NCBI GenBank assembly: GCA_003427395.1
Contig: BFEA01000052.1
Location: 2,573,679 to 2,618,485, forward strand
Length of the DNA stretch: 44,807 bases
DNA from: Chara braunii
Lineage: Eukaryota; Streptophyta; Charophyceae; Charales; Characeae
Direction: 5' to 3'
Shown piece after piece: positions 23,401 to 34,399 of this stretch. Under the pieces are notes generated by a model. It was given only the letters and a program-made list of their open reading frames with translations, was not told the DNA's origin and made no database searches. The translations under genes were made by a program, and so were the position numbers. Numbering within the stretch: the stretch's first letter is position 1; every line of letters begins with the position of its first letter.

Positions 23401-24069
23401 ACTTCCCGGCTGCGACGGGTATGCTCACTCTCAAACCTCTTGCAACAGACTGTGGCCGGCGGACGGTGCCTTCGCGACAACCCGCACCATCCCTATGGTT
23501 GCGGCCCTACAAACTCGCTCGAAATATTCCTCCAATTCCCCCTCACCTAGGCTATCGGCGATCCCAAAATGGGAAGCGAGGGAAGCCACAACCACGGATC
23601 CCACCGATCTCACACACGTTGACCTCTTCGGCCCGTGTTTCAAAATCAGCGATCTCAGGGAATTTAGCCAGCTTCAAAAACATGCTGGCATCCAAGCAAC
23701 CCAACCGAAAGAGGCACACGCTCAAGGTCCTGGACTGCCGTGACGGCCATCCGTGCCTGGCAGTACCGTATCAGAGCCAGGAGCGTCGGTCCCGGCGTTA
23801 GCCTCGGAACCGATCACCGAGTCCAGACACTGACTAACGGAAGGAACAATAATAATAATAAAAATACCGTGACCAATGCATAAAATAAATGCAGGGAAAC
23901 ACAAATTTTAAGGGACGAGGGGCTGTGCGTTCCTCTGGCCTACACTTGCCACGCACACCCTGGCCACGCGGGGTTGCATCCTGCCGTCGACGCACTTCAC
24001 ACGCTGCTTATCCGGGCAGAACTCAACTCTCACCCGCAAGTAAGCCGCTGCTCCTGACGAGGCTGTACC
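20401..24069 (-). other. Non-coding body of copy B, no gene seen
   Basis: Chance ORFs up to 126 codons occur on both strands but lack consistent composition or domains. Weak counterparts of copy A hairpins are at about 22275 and 22640. Pyrimidine-rich stretches occupy 22300-22800. Confidence 0.35.
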
Positions 24070-24153
24070 GACGCGACTTGCGAGAAGCACGCCAAATACC
24101 CTTGTAAGGGTATTTGGTACGACAGTCTTCCCGGACCCTATTAAGCGACATCC
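24070..24153 (-). other. Conserved palindrome block, copy B
   Basis: The plus strand shows CCAAATACCCTT, GT, AAGGGTATTTGG at 24092-24117, a stem of 12 bp. Flanking GATGTCGCTTAATAGGG and GCAAGTCGC on the minus strand match copy A at 4918-4990. Confidence 0.6.
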
Positions 24154-26118
24154 CCCTCGCACTAAACACCGAACCCAAAAATATAACGTAACCTTCCCAT
24201 CATAGCTGACTAGACTAAGTACTAATCTAAAAATTATGTCAGTTTTAATCCCTACATCCCCAAACCAACTAAGCACAGTCATCGGTAAAAGAAATCTTAT
24301 TTCATTCCTAACCAAGGTAGGTAGCCGAATGATCGGCCCAACTCTGACACATTCCAACCTCTAATCTAACAAGTGGATAAAACCACTTCCCATCAACTAT
24401 AGTTACAAACAAGAAGTTACTTGATAGTCGATCCTTAGATAACATCATTTCCCGGTCCCTTTTGAACGATATTTTATCGCACCGGACACCCAAATCACCT
24501 AACCACGAGTCGAAACTCACACTAAGTGGTGGTATAGAATCCAAAACCTCAATCTTTATTCAACCTTTCCCTTTTTACACAATGACCATTCAGACTCAAC
24601 TCATTTATACCCCTTGTTTCAACTCTCCTCAGAAAGTGACCCCATCATGGTGGTGGAGCTTGTTGTGCATGTCATGATGTATGTTTTTGGGTTGGCCCCC
24701 GTTAAGCCCAATCCTCATAATCATATTCATCACGCGAGAGCCATTCGTTTTATCATCCTTAAACATAAATTGGCTGGGGTAATTGTTAAATCTTCATAAA
24801 TAACTTGAACTAACATTTTACCCCTCTTACTCATAAATCCTACTCTTATAAGTAGGTTTATTCACTGTCATCATGCTCTTTTATCAATCTCATTCATAAA
24901 CTTTGTTCAATGAGCAAACTCTCATAATCTCCTTCCAAATAAAAAATCAAAATTTATACTTCCCAAAATCTCACCATGATCAACCATTTTCGCCTTGTTT
25001 TTTTTCCATCACGGGAAATACTGTCGCAGGCTAGCCACTCGCAGTTCACAACCAAGGGCCAAGTGAGGGTCCCATATACATGACAGGTTTCCCTGTCGTG
25101 AGTCTCCCCTACTGGCAGCTATGAACCTTGGGTAGAGTGACATTGCTGTATACATGACAGTATAACCCCTACCTTCCGACGCAGACTAAACCGTTCGCAG
25201 CCCATAACCAAGGGTCAAGTGGGGGTCTCGTATACATGACAGGTCCCCCTGCCGCGAGTCCCTCGTTGACAATCATGAGCCCAGGGCAGAGTGTTTTTTT
25301 GGATTCCTTAAATCTCCCAGAAATCCTCCACTAATAATCACACTTTCCTCACTTTATTGAACCTTCTCTGGTCCCAACATTTTTCATTGACCCCTTGGTC
25401 ACTTTCTCATTATACACTTTTAAAACTCTCTTAAGGTTTCTCATATGTCAATTAGAACAAATACAAAACGCACTGATGGTGCCACCATGGTGAGAATGCC
25501 AATGACAACCAGAACCTGCACGAATCTGCATCCCCTGGGAAAATCAAAGCCCATATCAAGATGGCTCTCAGAAGAAAGTCATATTATCTCAAGTCTCAAA
25601 TCTCCACAAGCCTAAAATCATCACAAATCCAGTGCCAATCACAAACAAAGGGCCTTTGTATAGTATATCCTACAAGTCGTAAAAGACTAATATACACACG
25701 GTAACGTCAAATGTTCTCACAAAAATGGAAGGATGTCTGCTTACTGATAATCGAGCCTTACACAATTTCCATTCGCATTCCACCAACCAAAAAACCAGCT
25801 TAGAGAGTGGATAGTCTGACTCAGAGCGTATACACACTCCCAGAAAATAAGAATTCTCACTCAAAATCAGGAATATATACAAGATGAAACCTATGCCTCA
25901 TAAGACTTGGAGGTTCAGTTCAAAACAACACAGGCCAATAGTCACCTATTAGTCTAGCAACTGGTAATTCCACACCGTTATATAACCTCCCGGGCGGTTA
26001 ATCTTAAGTCATTCAGGACTACTAACCCTGTCCTATCACCTTTCCTACTATGGGCGAAGCAAATACATTAGCAATAGCTATTGGGAGGACCCAAGCCTTT
26101 GTCTAAAGTATGATGGTC
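24154..26118 (-). other. Non-coding region between gag and the conserved palindrome
   Basis: No gene seen. Two diverged copies of a unit of about 155 bp lie at 25024-25140 and 25180-25292 (AACCAAGGG, TATACATGACAGG, GAGTC), each with a small hairpin such as GACAGG/CCTGTC at 25082-25097. If the LTR is long, its 5' edge lies somewhere in 25300-26118. Confidence 0.4.
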
Positions 26119-27188
26119 TCACTCCTTAACTCCCTTTTTGGCCATCTTACACTTGCGAGGGGCGTGACCACTCTTTCCATAACGAGTACATACTATCCTT
26201 GCCCGCCGGTCTCGCATTCTCTTCATCCTACGACTTGTCCTACTTCCAGACGACAGAACCTCCTCTCAGGCACACCCTTCCTGGGGGCGGGACGTAGCCA
26301 TAGGTGGGGCCATATCTTCTTTCTTCTGTTCTCCTCGTTTCCCTTTCCTTTCCTGGTGCAGAGCGTCAACTGTCCTCTCACATGTGTGGGGTGCGGCATT
26401 TCTGACTTCAACCTCCTCCGCTCTATCAAGGCAAACCTTCGCCTTGTTCTTCTTACCCCACTTGTGGTTTCACTTAGACTTCCTAGGCTCTTCCTGAGGC
26501 TCGCCCTCTGTACTTCCTCTGACTCCTGCCACCACTTCCTTTGGGCCTTCCTCAGGTTTGCTCTTAATGCAGCTTTGCAATTCCTTTCTTTTCCTCGCTT
26601 CCCGCAGAGTATGGCAGAGGTATTGATCGAAATCGCCTTCTATAAATTTTTCTCGTATCTTATCCAGTCTCCCTTTTGTCCCACGGATCAAATCTCGCTG
26701 CTCGGCATCCGTGAAGTTCATAAGGAAGACAAAACACTTGTCATGTTCAGACAACGTCAGACCTTGCGGGATGCACGATCATACTCCGCCAGGAAGTGCC
26801 CTACTGACATATAACTATATCAATCCATCTTCTCAAGATTGTCTTTGATCAGTTGTTCCTCACCTAGCCGGTATTTATTCCACAGGTCATCATAAAACCT
26901 CCTCCATGATGACCCCGCTCTTCTAACCAACCCACCGACTTCATCCTTCAAGCCTATATGGATATACTTTATGACCTCCTTCAGCATCTGCTCCTCACTC
27001 CATTTGCAGTGAGACGCTATCTGCCCAAACTTATCAAGGAAGTCAGAAACATTATAGCCCTTGAAGAAGTCGATCTCAACCTTAGGCATGTCGTCTCGCT
27101 CCCAATCACGCACACCCAGCAGGTAGGCAAGTTCCTCGACCCCAATCTTCCCTTGAGAGCCTTCCATCTCGAGCTCCCTCGACCCCAT
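26119..27188 (-). pseudogene. gag: Ty3/gypsy-type gag with CCHC-like zinc knuckle, decayed
   Basis: Starts at ATG 27188; the preceding TTCAACAG resembles a splice acceptor. Residues 1-122 are a gag core (FFKGYNVSDFLDKFGQIA, CKWSEEQMLKEVIKYIHIG, RRFYDDLWNKYRLGEEQL). A TGA at 26822-26820 and a one-base frame change near 26757 lead to the second part (SEHDKCFVFLMNFTDAEQRD, then a K/E-rich linker). TGA at 26472-26470 and 26268-26266 interrupt the linker without loss of frame. At 26190-26149 is CTRYGKSGHAPRKC, a C-x2-C-x4-H-x4-C knuckle whose second cysteine is now tyrosine. The frame ends at TGA 26121-26119 with no pol behind it. Gag forms the particle and binds element RNA. All three internal stops could come from CGA. 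Confidence 0.8.
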
Positions 27189-28956
27189 CACCTGTTGAAC
27201 AACAACGAGCGACGTTAGGGTCGAGGTTCGAAGGAAGTCACATAGCTAAATCTAACGTAGAATATATCCCTACTAAATTGTGTCGTTCTCATCATGAAAA
27301 ACGCATATAAGAATTTTATTCAGAACACCGGCGTTACCGAAGAGAGTCTTTAAATAAATATCCACCTAAAATAAAACATAAATATTCAGTAGTAAACCCC
27401 TCCCATCATAACCACTATAGTTTCTATTATCAAGGTGGGACATGATATACATATGTCACATAGGTGGACACTCCAAACATGAGTCAAAAATGCAGTACAA
27501 CCCATGATAAATAACATATACTCACAACAACAATCACAACCTAATAGACACAACTTATTGACAAGGGTTGTAACTGAAGAGCATGACAAACGTTATACAT
27601 AACAACAACTCAACTGCCAGTCATATAATAAGATAAACCTCAACAACGCATTCCATATTCTATAAGGCAGGAATAAGACTAGCAATGAGTAAATAACATG
27701 ATACAATTGTTACCCCTTCAACTCTCAAGCGAAGCATATATTTCGGAGGGGCGGTGTAATCCTCATAAGATAACATCTTGACTCCTGAGCCCCGCTCCAA
27801 AGATCAAGCCTCACCACGACCCTTTCTGATTCCAGCGCTTGCACCTCACCAACCCTATCATGGTCAGATGGACAACCCCATTCATACCTATCAGAGCAAC
27901 GAACAACGAATCTGCGCTCTTACAAATATGGTGGCCCTGCTTAATGCGAGACGAGCCTAGGTCGCTACTCCAAAACCGCTCTCACTAAGCAGTAGTTGTT
28001 TCACTTGGCCATCACAATTTCGGCAAGGTAACAAGCCCCTTCCTCCTTTCTCAACATATAATGTAGTTACTCTCCTATCATAGGAAAGATAACAGCACCC
28101 CACTAATGGACCAGGAACATAGTTCCGACATGGGTCTCACTATCATTCTTGAGACTGATAACTGCTTCCTTAAGCCCTAACGAGGGAGTAACAATTCCAG
28201 AATGCACTTCTACTGAGGACAACTATACACGCCGACTTACTCCTTTTGAGGAAGAACCACCTTCCCCATGAATGAGTCACCCCATTCAACTCTGGTCCCA
28301 TGCCAGATGTGGGTTTCATGCAAAGTCTATGTCATCTTCGGAATGCAATCCATACATACGTCGACGTAACGTCGTCAATCAGACATCAGACAAAGTACAA
28401 AAAAACGCATTTATAGCAACAACCAAATACCAATGTCATAAAAAACATAAGTATACATATATATTGCACATACTTAAAACATAAACCTCTCTTCAGATTA
28501 GCCAAACCGTTAGCTAGGTAACCACTACTTCTCAAACTTTTATCGGTAGTTACCTCTATACAATCCCCTAGGTAACTCAACTTATTGCCAACTGATACCA
28601 TCAAGGGATTTAGGCACACAGTACCTATCAATACCATAGTCCGGTCTGAACTTAAGGAAAGATTTTTTCCATTAAGCCCCTCACTTCGCGCTTATCATTC
28701 ATCCCTCCTCATCCATTTCGCTCATGTACCAGAAAGCTCATAAAAAACGAGGCTCTACCGACCAGGGGAGGGCGACTCGGCTAGGCCTCCTATAATAAGC
28801 ACTTCACACTTAGGCCACAGTCTTAAGACATCTTCAACGATAGTCAAGGTATCAAGCAATCGACCATATAAGTCCAAAGAAAGTTTCCCCTTTTGCCTAG
28901 TTCTCACTTTCTCATACCAGGATGTCGTTCCACTAGGGATAACGGTAGGCAACCGT
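27189..28956 (-). other. 5' leader between primer-binding site and gag
   Basis: About 1.7 kb without an ORF that I trust. 27870-27720 matches copy A 2830-2990. The T-rich tract ending TTGTTGTTCAACAG just before the gag ATG resembles a plant splice acceptor, so the leader may contain an intron. Confidence 0.4.
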
Positions 28957-28976
28957 TATCCTCGACAACAGCGCCA
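28951..28976 (-). promoter_or_regulatory. Retroelement primer-binding site
   Basis: Two bases after the LTR end the minus strand reads TGGCGCTGTTGTCGAGGATA. The start TGGCGC and the following GTTG..G.GGA are close to the well-known plant gypsy site complementary to the 3' end of a tRNA, probably tRNA-Asp by memory. First-strand cDNA synthesis would start here. Confidence 0.65.
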
Positions 28977-28978
28977 CC

Positions 28979-31613
28979 TGTCGCGCGCATCGATTCGGCA
29001 CCACTCAAGGGTAGCGCGGGACCCTCCCGGCCTCGTCATGCAGAAGTTGGTTTTAATCCTTCGTCGCGAATATACATGGGGCTTCCGCAAGCCGCTCCGG
29101 CCGAGTGCGGCAGCCATACCTCTCGCGAGCCCCTACGACAGGATAGGGCTACTCGAGGCACGACTTACCTCCACCTTGCGGGAGTTGTCACCTTCCTTCG
29201 GTGGGCGTATCCCCGCCGAGCTAACAGTCCACAGTACGAAAGCTGATCAGTTGCAATCGCAGAGGTGGACCGACCAAGGGCGTTTCTCGTCCGTTGTAGC
29301 ATAGGGGGTACGCGTGGTATTACACCTCTATCGAACCCGCACGTGAACCGACATCTTGGGGGGCTGAGGTCCCAAGCACGACTCATCGCCGGTCGACTAG
29401 GACGCATCCCACACACCACGCGCACACCACTATAAAGAACATAAAAATAAAACACACACCCACTTACATATACATATACAGAACGACTTTGAACAAACAA
29501 CGCGACAACACTCCTAGTCCCTTAGTAGCCATCTCATAACTTTCCGATGCGGAAACTGGATAGGCGACCCGCGCGAGACTTAATATAAAATTGTGCGGAC
29601 GCAGGACTAACTTATATGGAATCGCAATGCAAGCGTACACAAGCGGTCGCAATGGTGGCGTACTATGTAGTACACATACTCGTGCGGTCCTCGTTAATCT
29701 CGAGGGTCGCATTCGACACTCAAGTATCGGCTGACACGCGCCCTGAAGGAATGATCTCTCGACGCTGGACAACCGCCATGTGCGGTTAAAAACCACACCC
29801 TCTTCTGCACCCTGCAGAGAGTGGGTGGTACACAGGTTCATACCTGTGGTGGCAATCGTCTCTTATGGCCCTGGAGACCAGCTCTATCATCTAGGGCCTG
29901 AAAATAAGTCAAGGGGTTTGACTTTGACGGCTGTCACGGACTACAACGTCCAACTATAAAAATTAACAAGCAAAATCAATCGATAAACAAACACCACAAC
30001 TCTCATATATCGAATCAGGACTCAAGATAAAATAAAAAGAGGGGGAAACATCAACCCATCAGGTATGCAAATCGTGTGTCACATGGTTGTCATTCTCACT
30101 GCCTCCAAAGTATGACTCATATACCAAGCTTGAAATACTAACCTGCATAAAACACAAGTACACACAATAGCCACATTGCCATACACCAATATGGTCAACT
30201 TTACTGTTCCCTGTGACTCATACCACATCCCAGCCCCAGTCATAGTTCAACTTTCCATGAATCTTATAAATTCTTTATAATGGTCATTTAAAAGAAGTCT
30301 GGTTAAAACCCTCAAGGAAACATATCAAATCTTGGGGCTAAGGCAATCAAGCAGAGGTACAGGTGTAAGCAAAGTTGTGTCTTGAGCCGACGAATCGGCG
30401 ATCAACCAACCGACTTGTTATCAGTGATAACAGAAAATGATCGATCAAGTTGGAGCTAGTCAAAATCCTGGATCGAATGTCCAAAGAAGACCTGTATCAT
30501 AAGACAAGTCAATATCCAAGCTAAATCGTCAATGTGTGGAGATCAAACCCCCCTAACACGTTCTCACTCAAGACTCCCCTGATAACCAAGCCTAGGTCTA
30601 TCTCTAAGCCACTGCCCAAAGTAAGGTAGACCTATGGAAAAATATCCCACATACAGAGTGGATCGCCAGAGTCGCCACCTTTCAAAATATAATCTATCTC
30701 CTCTAAACTAAGAAAATTTAGGCACCGTTTCCCATAGGAAAAGTGCATTTCCAGAATTTATATCAACCTAAATATGAAAACAGAAATAATCTTTAACCTT
30801 TCAAAGTCAAATTTTGTCTAACTCCCTTAATTTGCAGAAATTTCGGCAGCGCTTCCCGTAGAGAAAGTAGCTTACCAACATTTATACAAAGCCAAGTTCG
30901 AAATCTGAAATGATTTTTACTTGTCAAGGTCCAATTTTATCTAACTCCCTGAATTAGCAAAAAATTGGGCAGCACTCCCTTTAGAAAATGAGACTCTTCA
31001 GATTTTTACTAAGTCATATATAAAAGTCAAATGAACTGAACTTTGAAAAGACAAAATCTGACTAACTTCTTGGTTTTGTAGAAATTTCGGCAGCGCTTCC
31101 CGTAGGAAAAGTAACTAACCAAGATTTATACAAGACCAAGTATAAGAAATGATCCCAGAAAATGCAAAAATCGACCTAAGTGAAAATAAACTTAGCCCAG
31201 AAAATGCAGAAATTGAAACTAACTACTATGGCTCTAGCACGTGGCGAGCAACTAAAGCAACTACCTATCAAACTGAAACTCAGACTAAGTACTGGTCGCA
31301 CTCAGTCACATGCAGGCCAAACCACAAGGGTAAGTACTCTCACCATCTCAAGTCCATTTATATAAAATAGTTCATGAACCTTCAGGTAATTAACCCTTAT
31401 ACCCAACTTACATATGGCATAACGCTAGACCATTCGACTTGGAAACAATGCCCATCCTGCCTTAAGATATACACAAACATGTTGCACAACTTCTCCTCTC
31501 TTTTTTGGGCATGTGACTAGATCATTCCAATCGCCCTGAACTGTTCAATATCCAAAATTTACTAACTTTCTGACTTTGTTCTCAAAATAAATGAAAATAT
31601 GGGCAGGGGACTG
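28979..31613 (-). repeat. 5' LTR (copy C), truncated
   Basis: Ends at GCGCGACA (28979) immediately before the primer-binding site. 28979-29945 matches the terminal blocks of B and A. The similarity to B continues without a break to 31613, including the four 123-bp repeats and one hairpin-array unit (about 31426), then stops within GGGGACTGA. C lacks B's hAT-like insertion and the 161-bp duplication. Confidence 0.65.
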
Positions 31614-32139
31614 ACAACAGAAAAATTGTGGCAAATTTTCTGACAGGATGATCACATGTGGACACCATATTTCAACCGTTGGAACTGTGTTTATAAACTG
31701 ATTGGCGGGGGGGCAGTCATATGTTCCACCAGAAGTGAAGGAAACGAACGGTGGTCAAACATTGAAAAAACTGAAACTGGTGTGTCCATTTGTTGAAAGG
31801 ATGTTGGTCCATCTGTTGACCGTTTGTTGAAAACTTGTCGAAGGCATATGGAGAACTTGTTGAAACGTGTTGAAAACTTGTTGAACGTGTTGAAAACGTG
31901 TTCACCTTTCGTAGAACGTTACGTTCTGTGTTGGGGAAAAAAATCGAAATTTTTGGCTCATGTCGTCAGTTTTCGCAGTTTCTTCTCACACTTTTCTCTC
32001 TGCTACACGATACGCTATGCTCTTTCGCAAATGTCAATCGTTGAGTCTTCCAGTAGTCCTGACATGCAGTGACCACAATGACTGAAGATAAAGAGAGAGT
32101 GCCAGAGAGAGAGAGAGAGAGAGAGAGAGCTGCAAGGAG
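31614..32139. other. Junction region between the LTR element and the KDZ element
   Basis: No gene seen. Short direct repeats of TGTTGAAAAC/TTGTTGAA fill 31820-31910, the odd palindrome AGAACGTTACGTTCT lies near 31912, and a (GA)n run covers 32105-32129. It may hold the outer end of the DNA transposon, but no inverted terminal repeat was identified. Confidence 0.4.
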
Positions 32140-32714
32140 GGTTCACTACTGCGTGACACAAATTCACCAACATGGCAGTGCGAGACAGACATTGACCCGC
32201 AGTAGCCAACCTTTGTTTTTTATTGGTGCTGGATTGCGGTATTTCATTTTGTTGATGGACGCGTGAGGGAGCGTCGATTAAATGCTGAGCTGCCCTGCTA
32301 CAAGCACGGTTCACTACTGCGTGACACAAATTGACCAGCATGGCAGTCTGCGAGAGAGAGTGGCACGCAGTAGCCAACCTTCCTTTTCGAGTCCGTAGGA
32401 TTGTTGTACTTCATTCTATGGACGGATGCGTGTGGGAGCCTCAATTAAATGCAGAGATGCTCTACTACAAATCGGTTCACTACTGCGGGCCACAAATTTA
32501 CCAACATGGTCGTCCGCGAGAAAGAGAGTGGCACGCAATAGCCAACCTTCCTTTTCGAGTCCGTAGGATTTCTGTGCTTCATTCTATGGACGGACGCGTG
32601 AGGGAGCCTCAGTTAAATGCTGAGCTGCCCTGCTATTAGCACGGTTCACTACTGCGTGACACAAATTTAGCAACATGGTGGCATGAGAGAGAGAGTGACA
32701 CGTACTAGCCAACC
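32140..32714. repeat. Four tandem units of about 167 bp, each with a 72-bp hairpin module
   Basis: Modules at 32140-32211, 32309-32380, 32474-32547 and 32643-32714. Each begins GGTTCACTACTGCG and ends CGCAGTAGCCAACC or a close variant, so the ends pair. The 95-bp linkers are also related (TTCCTTTTCGAGTCCGTAGG, ATGGACGGACGCGTGAGGGA). Inside each module is a short GAGAGA run. Confidence 0.85.
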
Positions 32715-32827
32715 TTGCATTGAGAACAACCATGAATGATGTTTTTTTCATAATATAGTCGCTCTATGACCAATCACACAAAGATGAGCATTACAAGGGA
32801 TTGTACAATTGTGTATCATAAATAACA

Positions 32828-33199
32828 NNNNNNNNNNNNNNNNNNNNNNNNNNNNNNNNNNNNNNNNNNNNNNNNNNNNNNNNNNNNNNNNNNNNNNNNN
32901 NNNNNNNNNNNNNNNNNNNNNNNNNNNNNNNNNNNNNNNNNNNNNNNNNNNNNNNNNNNNNNNNNNNNNNNNNNNNNNNNNNNNNNNNNNNNNNNNNNNN
33001 NNNNNNNNNNNNNNNNNNNNNNNNNNNNNNNNNNNNNNNNNNNNNNNNNNNNNNNNNNNNNNNNNNNNNNNNNNNNNNNNNNNNNNNNNNNNNNNNNNNN
33101 NNNNNNNNNNNNNNNNNNNNNNNNNNNNNNNNNNNNNNNNNNNNNNNNNNNNNNNNNNNNNNNNNNNNNNNNNNNNNNNNNNNNNNNNNNNNNNNNNNN
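32828..33199. other. Assembly gap (372 N)
   Basis: A run of N, bounded on the right by a CT microsatellite, a common cause of assembly breaks. ORFs spanning it are artefacts. Confidence 0.99.

Positions 33200-33264
<65 letters not shown>
33200..33264. repeat. (CT)n microsatellite
   Basis: 65 bp of uninterrupted CT next to the gap; its true length is unknown. A 24-bp near-duplicate (ATGAACCTTCTGATTCAC and ATGAACCTTCCGATTCAC) follows at 33289-33335. Confidence 0.95.
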
Positions 33265-33266
<2 letters not shown>

Positions 33267-33381
33267 GTAATGACCGTGACCTTGTGTAATGAACCTTCTG
33301 ATTCACAAATTCCATAATGAACCTTCCGATTCACACTATTGTGTTCACCAGCTCTCCCCCCCCGCCCTCCCCCCCCGCTGT

Positions 33382-34277
33382 TCAAGGTCTGACACACAGA
33401 CTTTCTGTATCTCTCTCCCCGTCTCTGCTTCTCTCATGCAGCGGTGCAATGAACTCCAGGTCGAAATCGTCATCCGTTATTGTTGTGTTTTGTGGCCCAC
33501 TACTGTGGACAGAGGGCACACCAGCTCGGAATAGCGCAGTAGCCTTCTCAGCAACAGGTACGGCACGGTCCAACTTGAAGATCGAAAAACTCATGACTGT
33601 ATCGCGGCTGCGGACAAATAATGCGATGTTCTGCTTTTTAGAGACCAATTTTTCTATCTGCTCCGCCGCTCTCCTGGTCTTTGTTGTCTGCTCCATTTCA
33701 CATTTCAGAACCATCTCTACAAAAGCCAGTTGCAGCAGGGTCACGCCAAGGTTTACGCCGTCCCTCCTCATCTGGAAAACCTTGGTGAGTGTCGTCTTAA
33801 AGGCTGGGGCGCCCCAAGGATTGTCGCCGCTCCGTCTGCACGTTTTGTTCTCCTTCATCTCTGCTCGCATCTTATTGCGAGTAGGGAGCTGGTGATCTGT
33901 TTGCTGCGATCGTACAAACGGGATCCCTTTTTCAGTTCAAAACCAATGTTTCAGTTGCCATGTTATCTTTCCACGCACGGTTGTCATCATTCTGTTGCAC
34001 TCCCTTATGACTGCTCGAATCCCGCACTCTGCTATGTGTGATCGCAATCCTTCCTCCGCGTTCTCCCCTATCAGTTTCGTCGTTGTTTGCAGCGCCGTAA
34101 AAAAATCATCCTCTGTTGGGTACAGAGTTGCATCCTTTGCTGCTGAGAACGCAAAGGCTTTTGAGACCGACCGGAACAGTCTGTCCTTCATTTTCTTCGA
34201 GAATACGCCGCTTTCTTGATTGGCTTGTTGCTGTCCTCCCCTGCTCGCGCACACTTTTTTTTGCGAGTTCGTGCCAT
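33382..34277 (-). pseudogene. Unknown KDZ-element gene A, broken
   Basis: Not recognised. The likely start is ATG 34277 (MARTRKK), followed by an A8 run where the frame slips by one into the long frame (VCASRGGQQQANQESGVFSKKMKD). The frame then reads about 110 residues to TGA 33939-33937 and continues, in the same frame, for another 185 codons to TGA 33384-33382. The protein is helical and charged, with a central segment (MEQTTKTRRAAEQIEKLV) that could form a coiled coil and an acidic TDDDFDLEF near the C-terminus. It is the last gene of the same-strand series, about 120 bp after the previous one. It has the same codon character and in-frame-stop decay as its neighbours. Function unknown. Confidence 0.45.
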
Positions 34278-34399
34278 TTGATGGAAGACACACATTACAA
34301 CGCACAAAATAATATTAAGAACTCGGCATTTCGCACCCATTTTCGCACCTGAGAAATTTGACAGCTCGTTTCAACTGTTCGTTCATCACAACGACATCC

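Larger units (their letters stand above)
15641..31613 (-). mobile_element. B/C copy: large gag-only LTR retroelement
   Basis: In its own direction: truncated 5' LTR (31613 to 28979), primer-binding site (28976 down), leader of about 1.7 kb, gag with zinc knuckle (27188-26119), then about 9.5 kb of non-coding 3' sequence ending in a block like the 5' LTR (16634-15641). Sequence 31613-29945 matches 19437-16634 apart from an insertion and a duplication, so the repeated terminal part is at least 2.6 kb and may be far longer. No protease, reverse transcriptase, RNase H or integrase was found. A gag-only, non-autonomous (TR-GAG-like) retrotransposon fits best. The 5' end is cut at 31613, so no target duplication can be matched. 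Confidence 0.6.

Noticed and set aside
20401-23904. Many ORFs of 60-126 codons that might be a host gene
   Set aside because: No consistent frame, no domain, and the position corresponds to non-coding parts of copy A.
26110-26814. 234-codon plus-strand ORF
   Set aside because: It is the antisense of the gag linker and zinc knuckle, which show clear family motifs on the minus strand.
32748-33315. ORFs of 150-174 codons over the gap
   Set aside because: They consist of N-derived unknown residues and RERE/SLSL repeats.
33317-33895. 192-codon plus-strand ORF
   Set aside because: It is antisense to unknown gene A; its composition (Ser, Cys, Leu-rich) is typical of a shadow frame.
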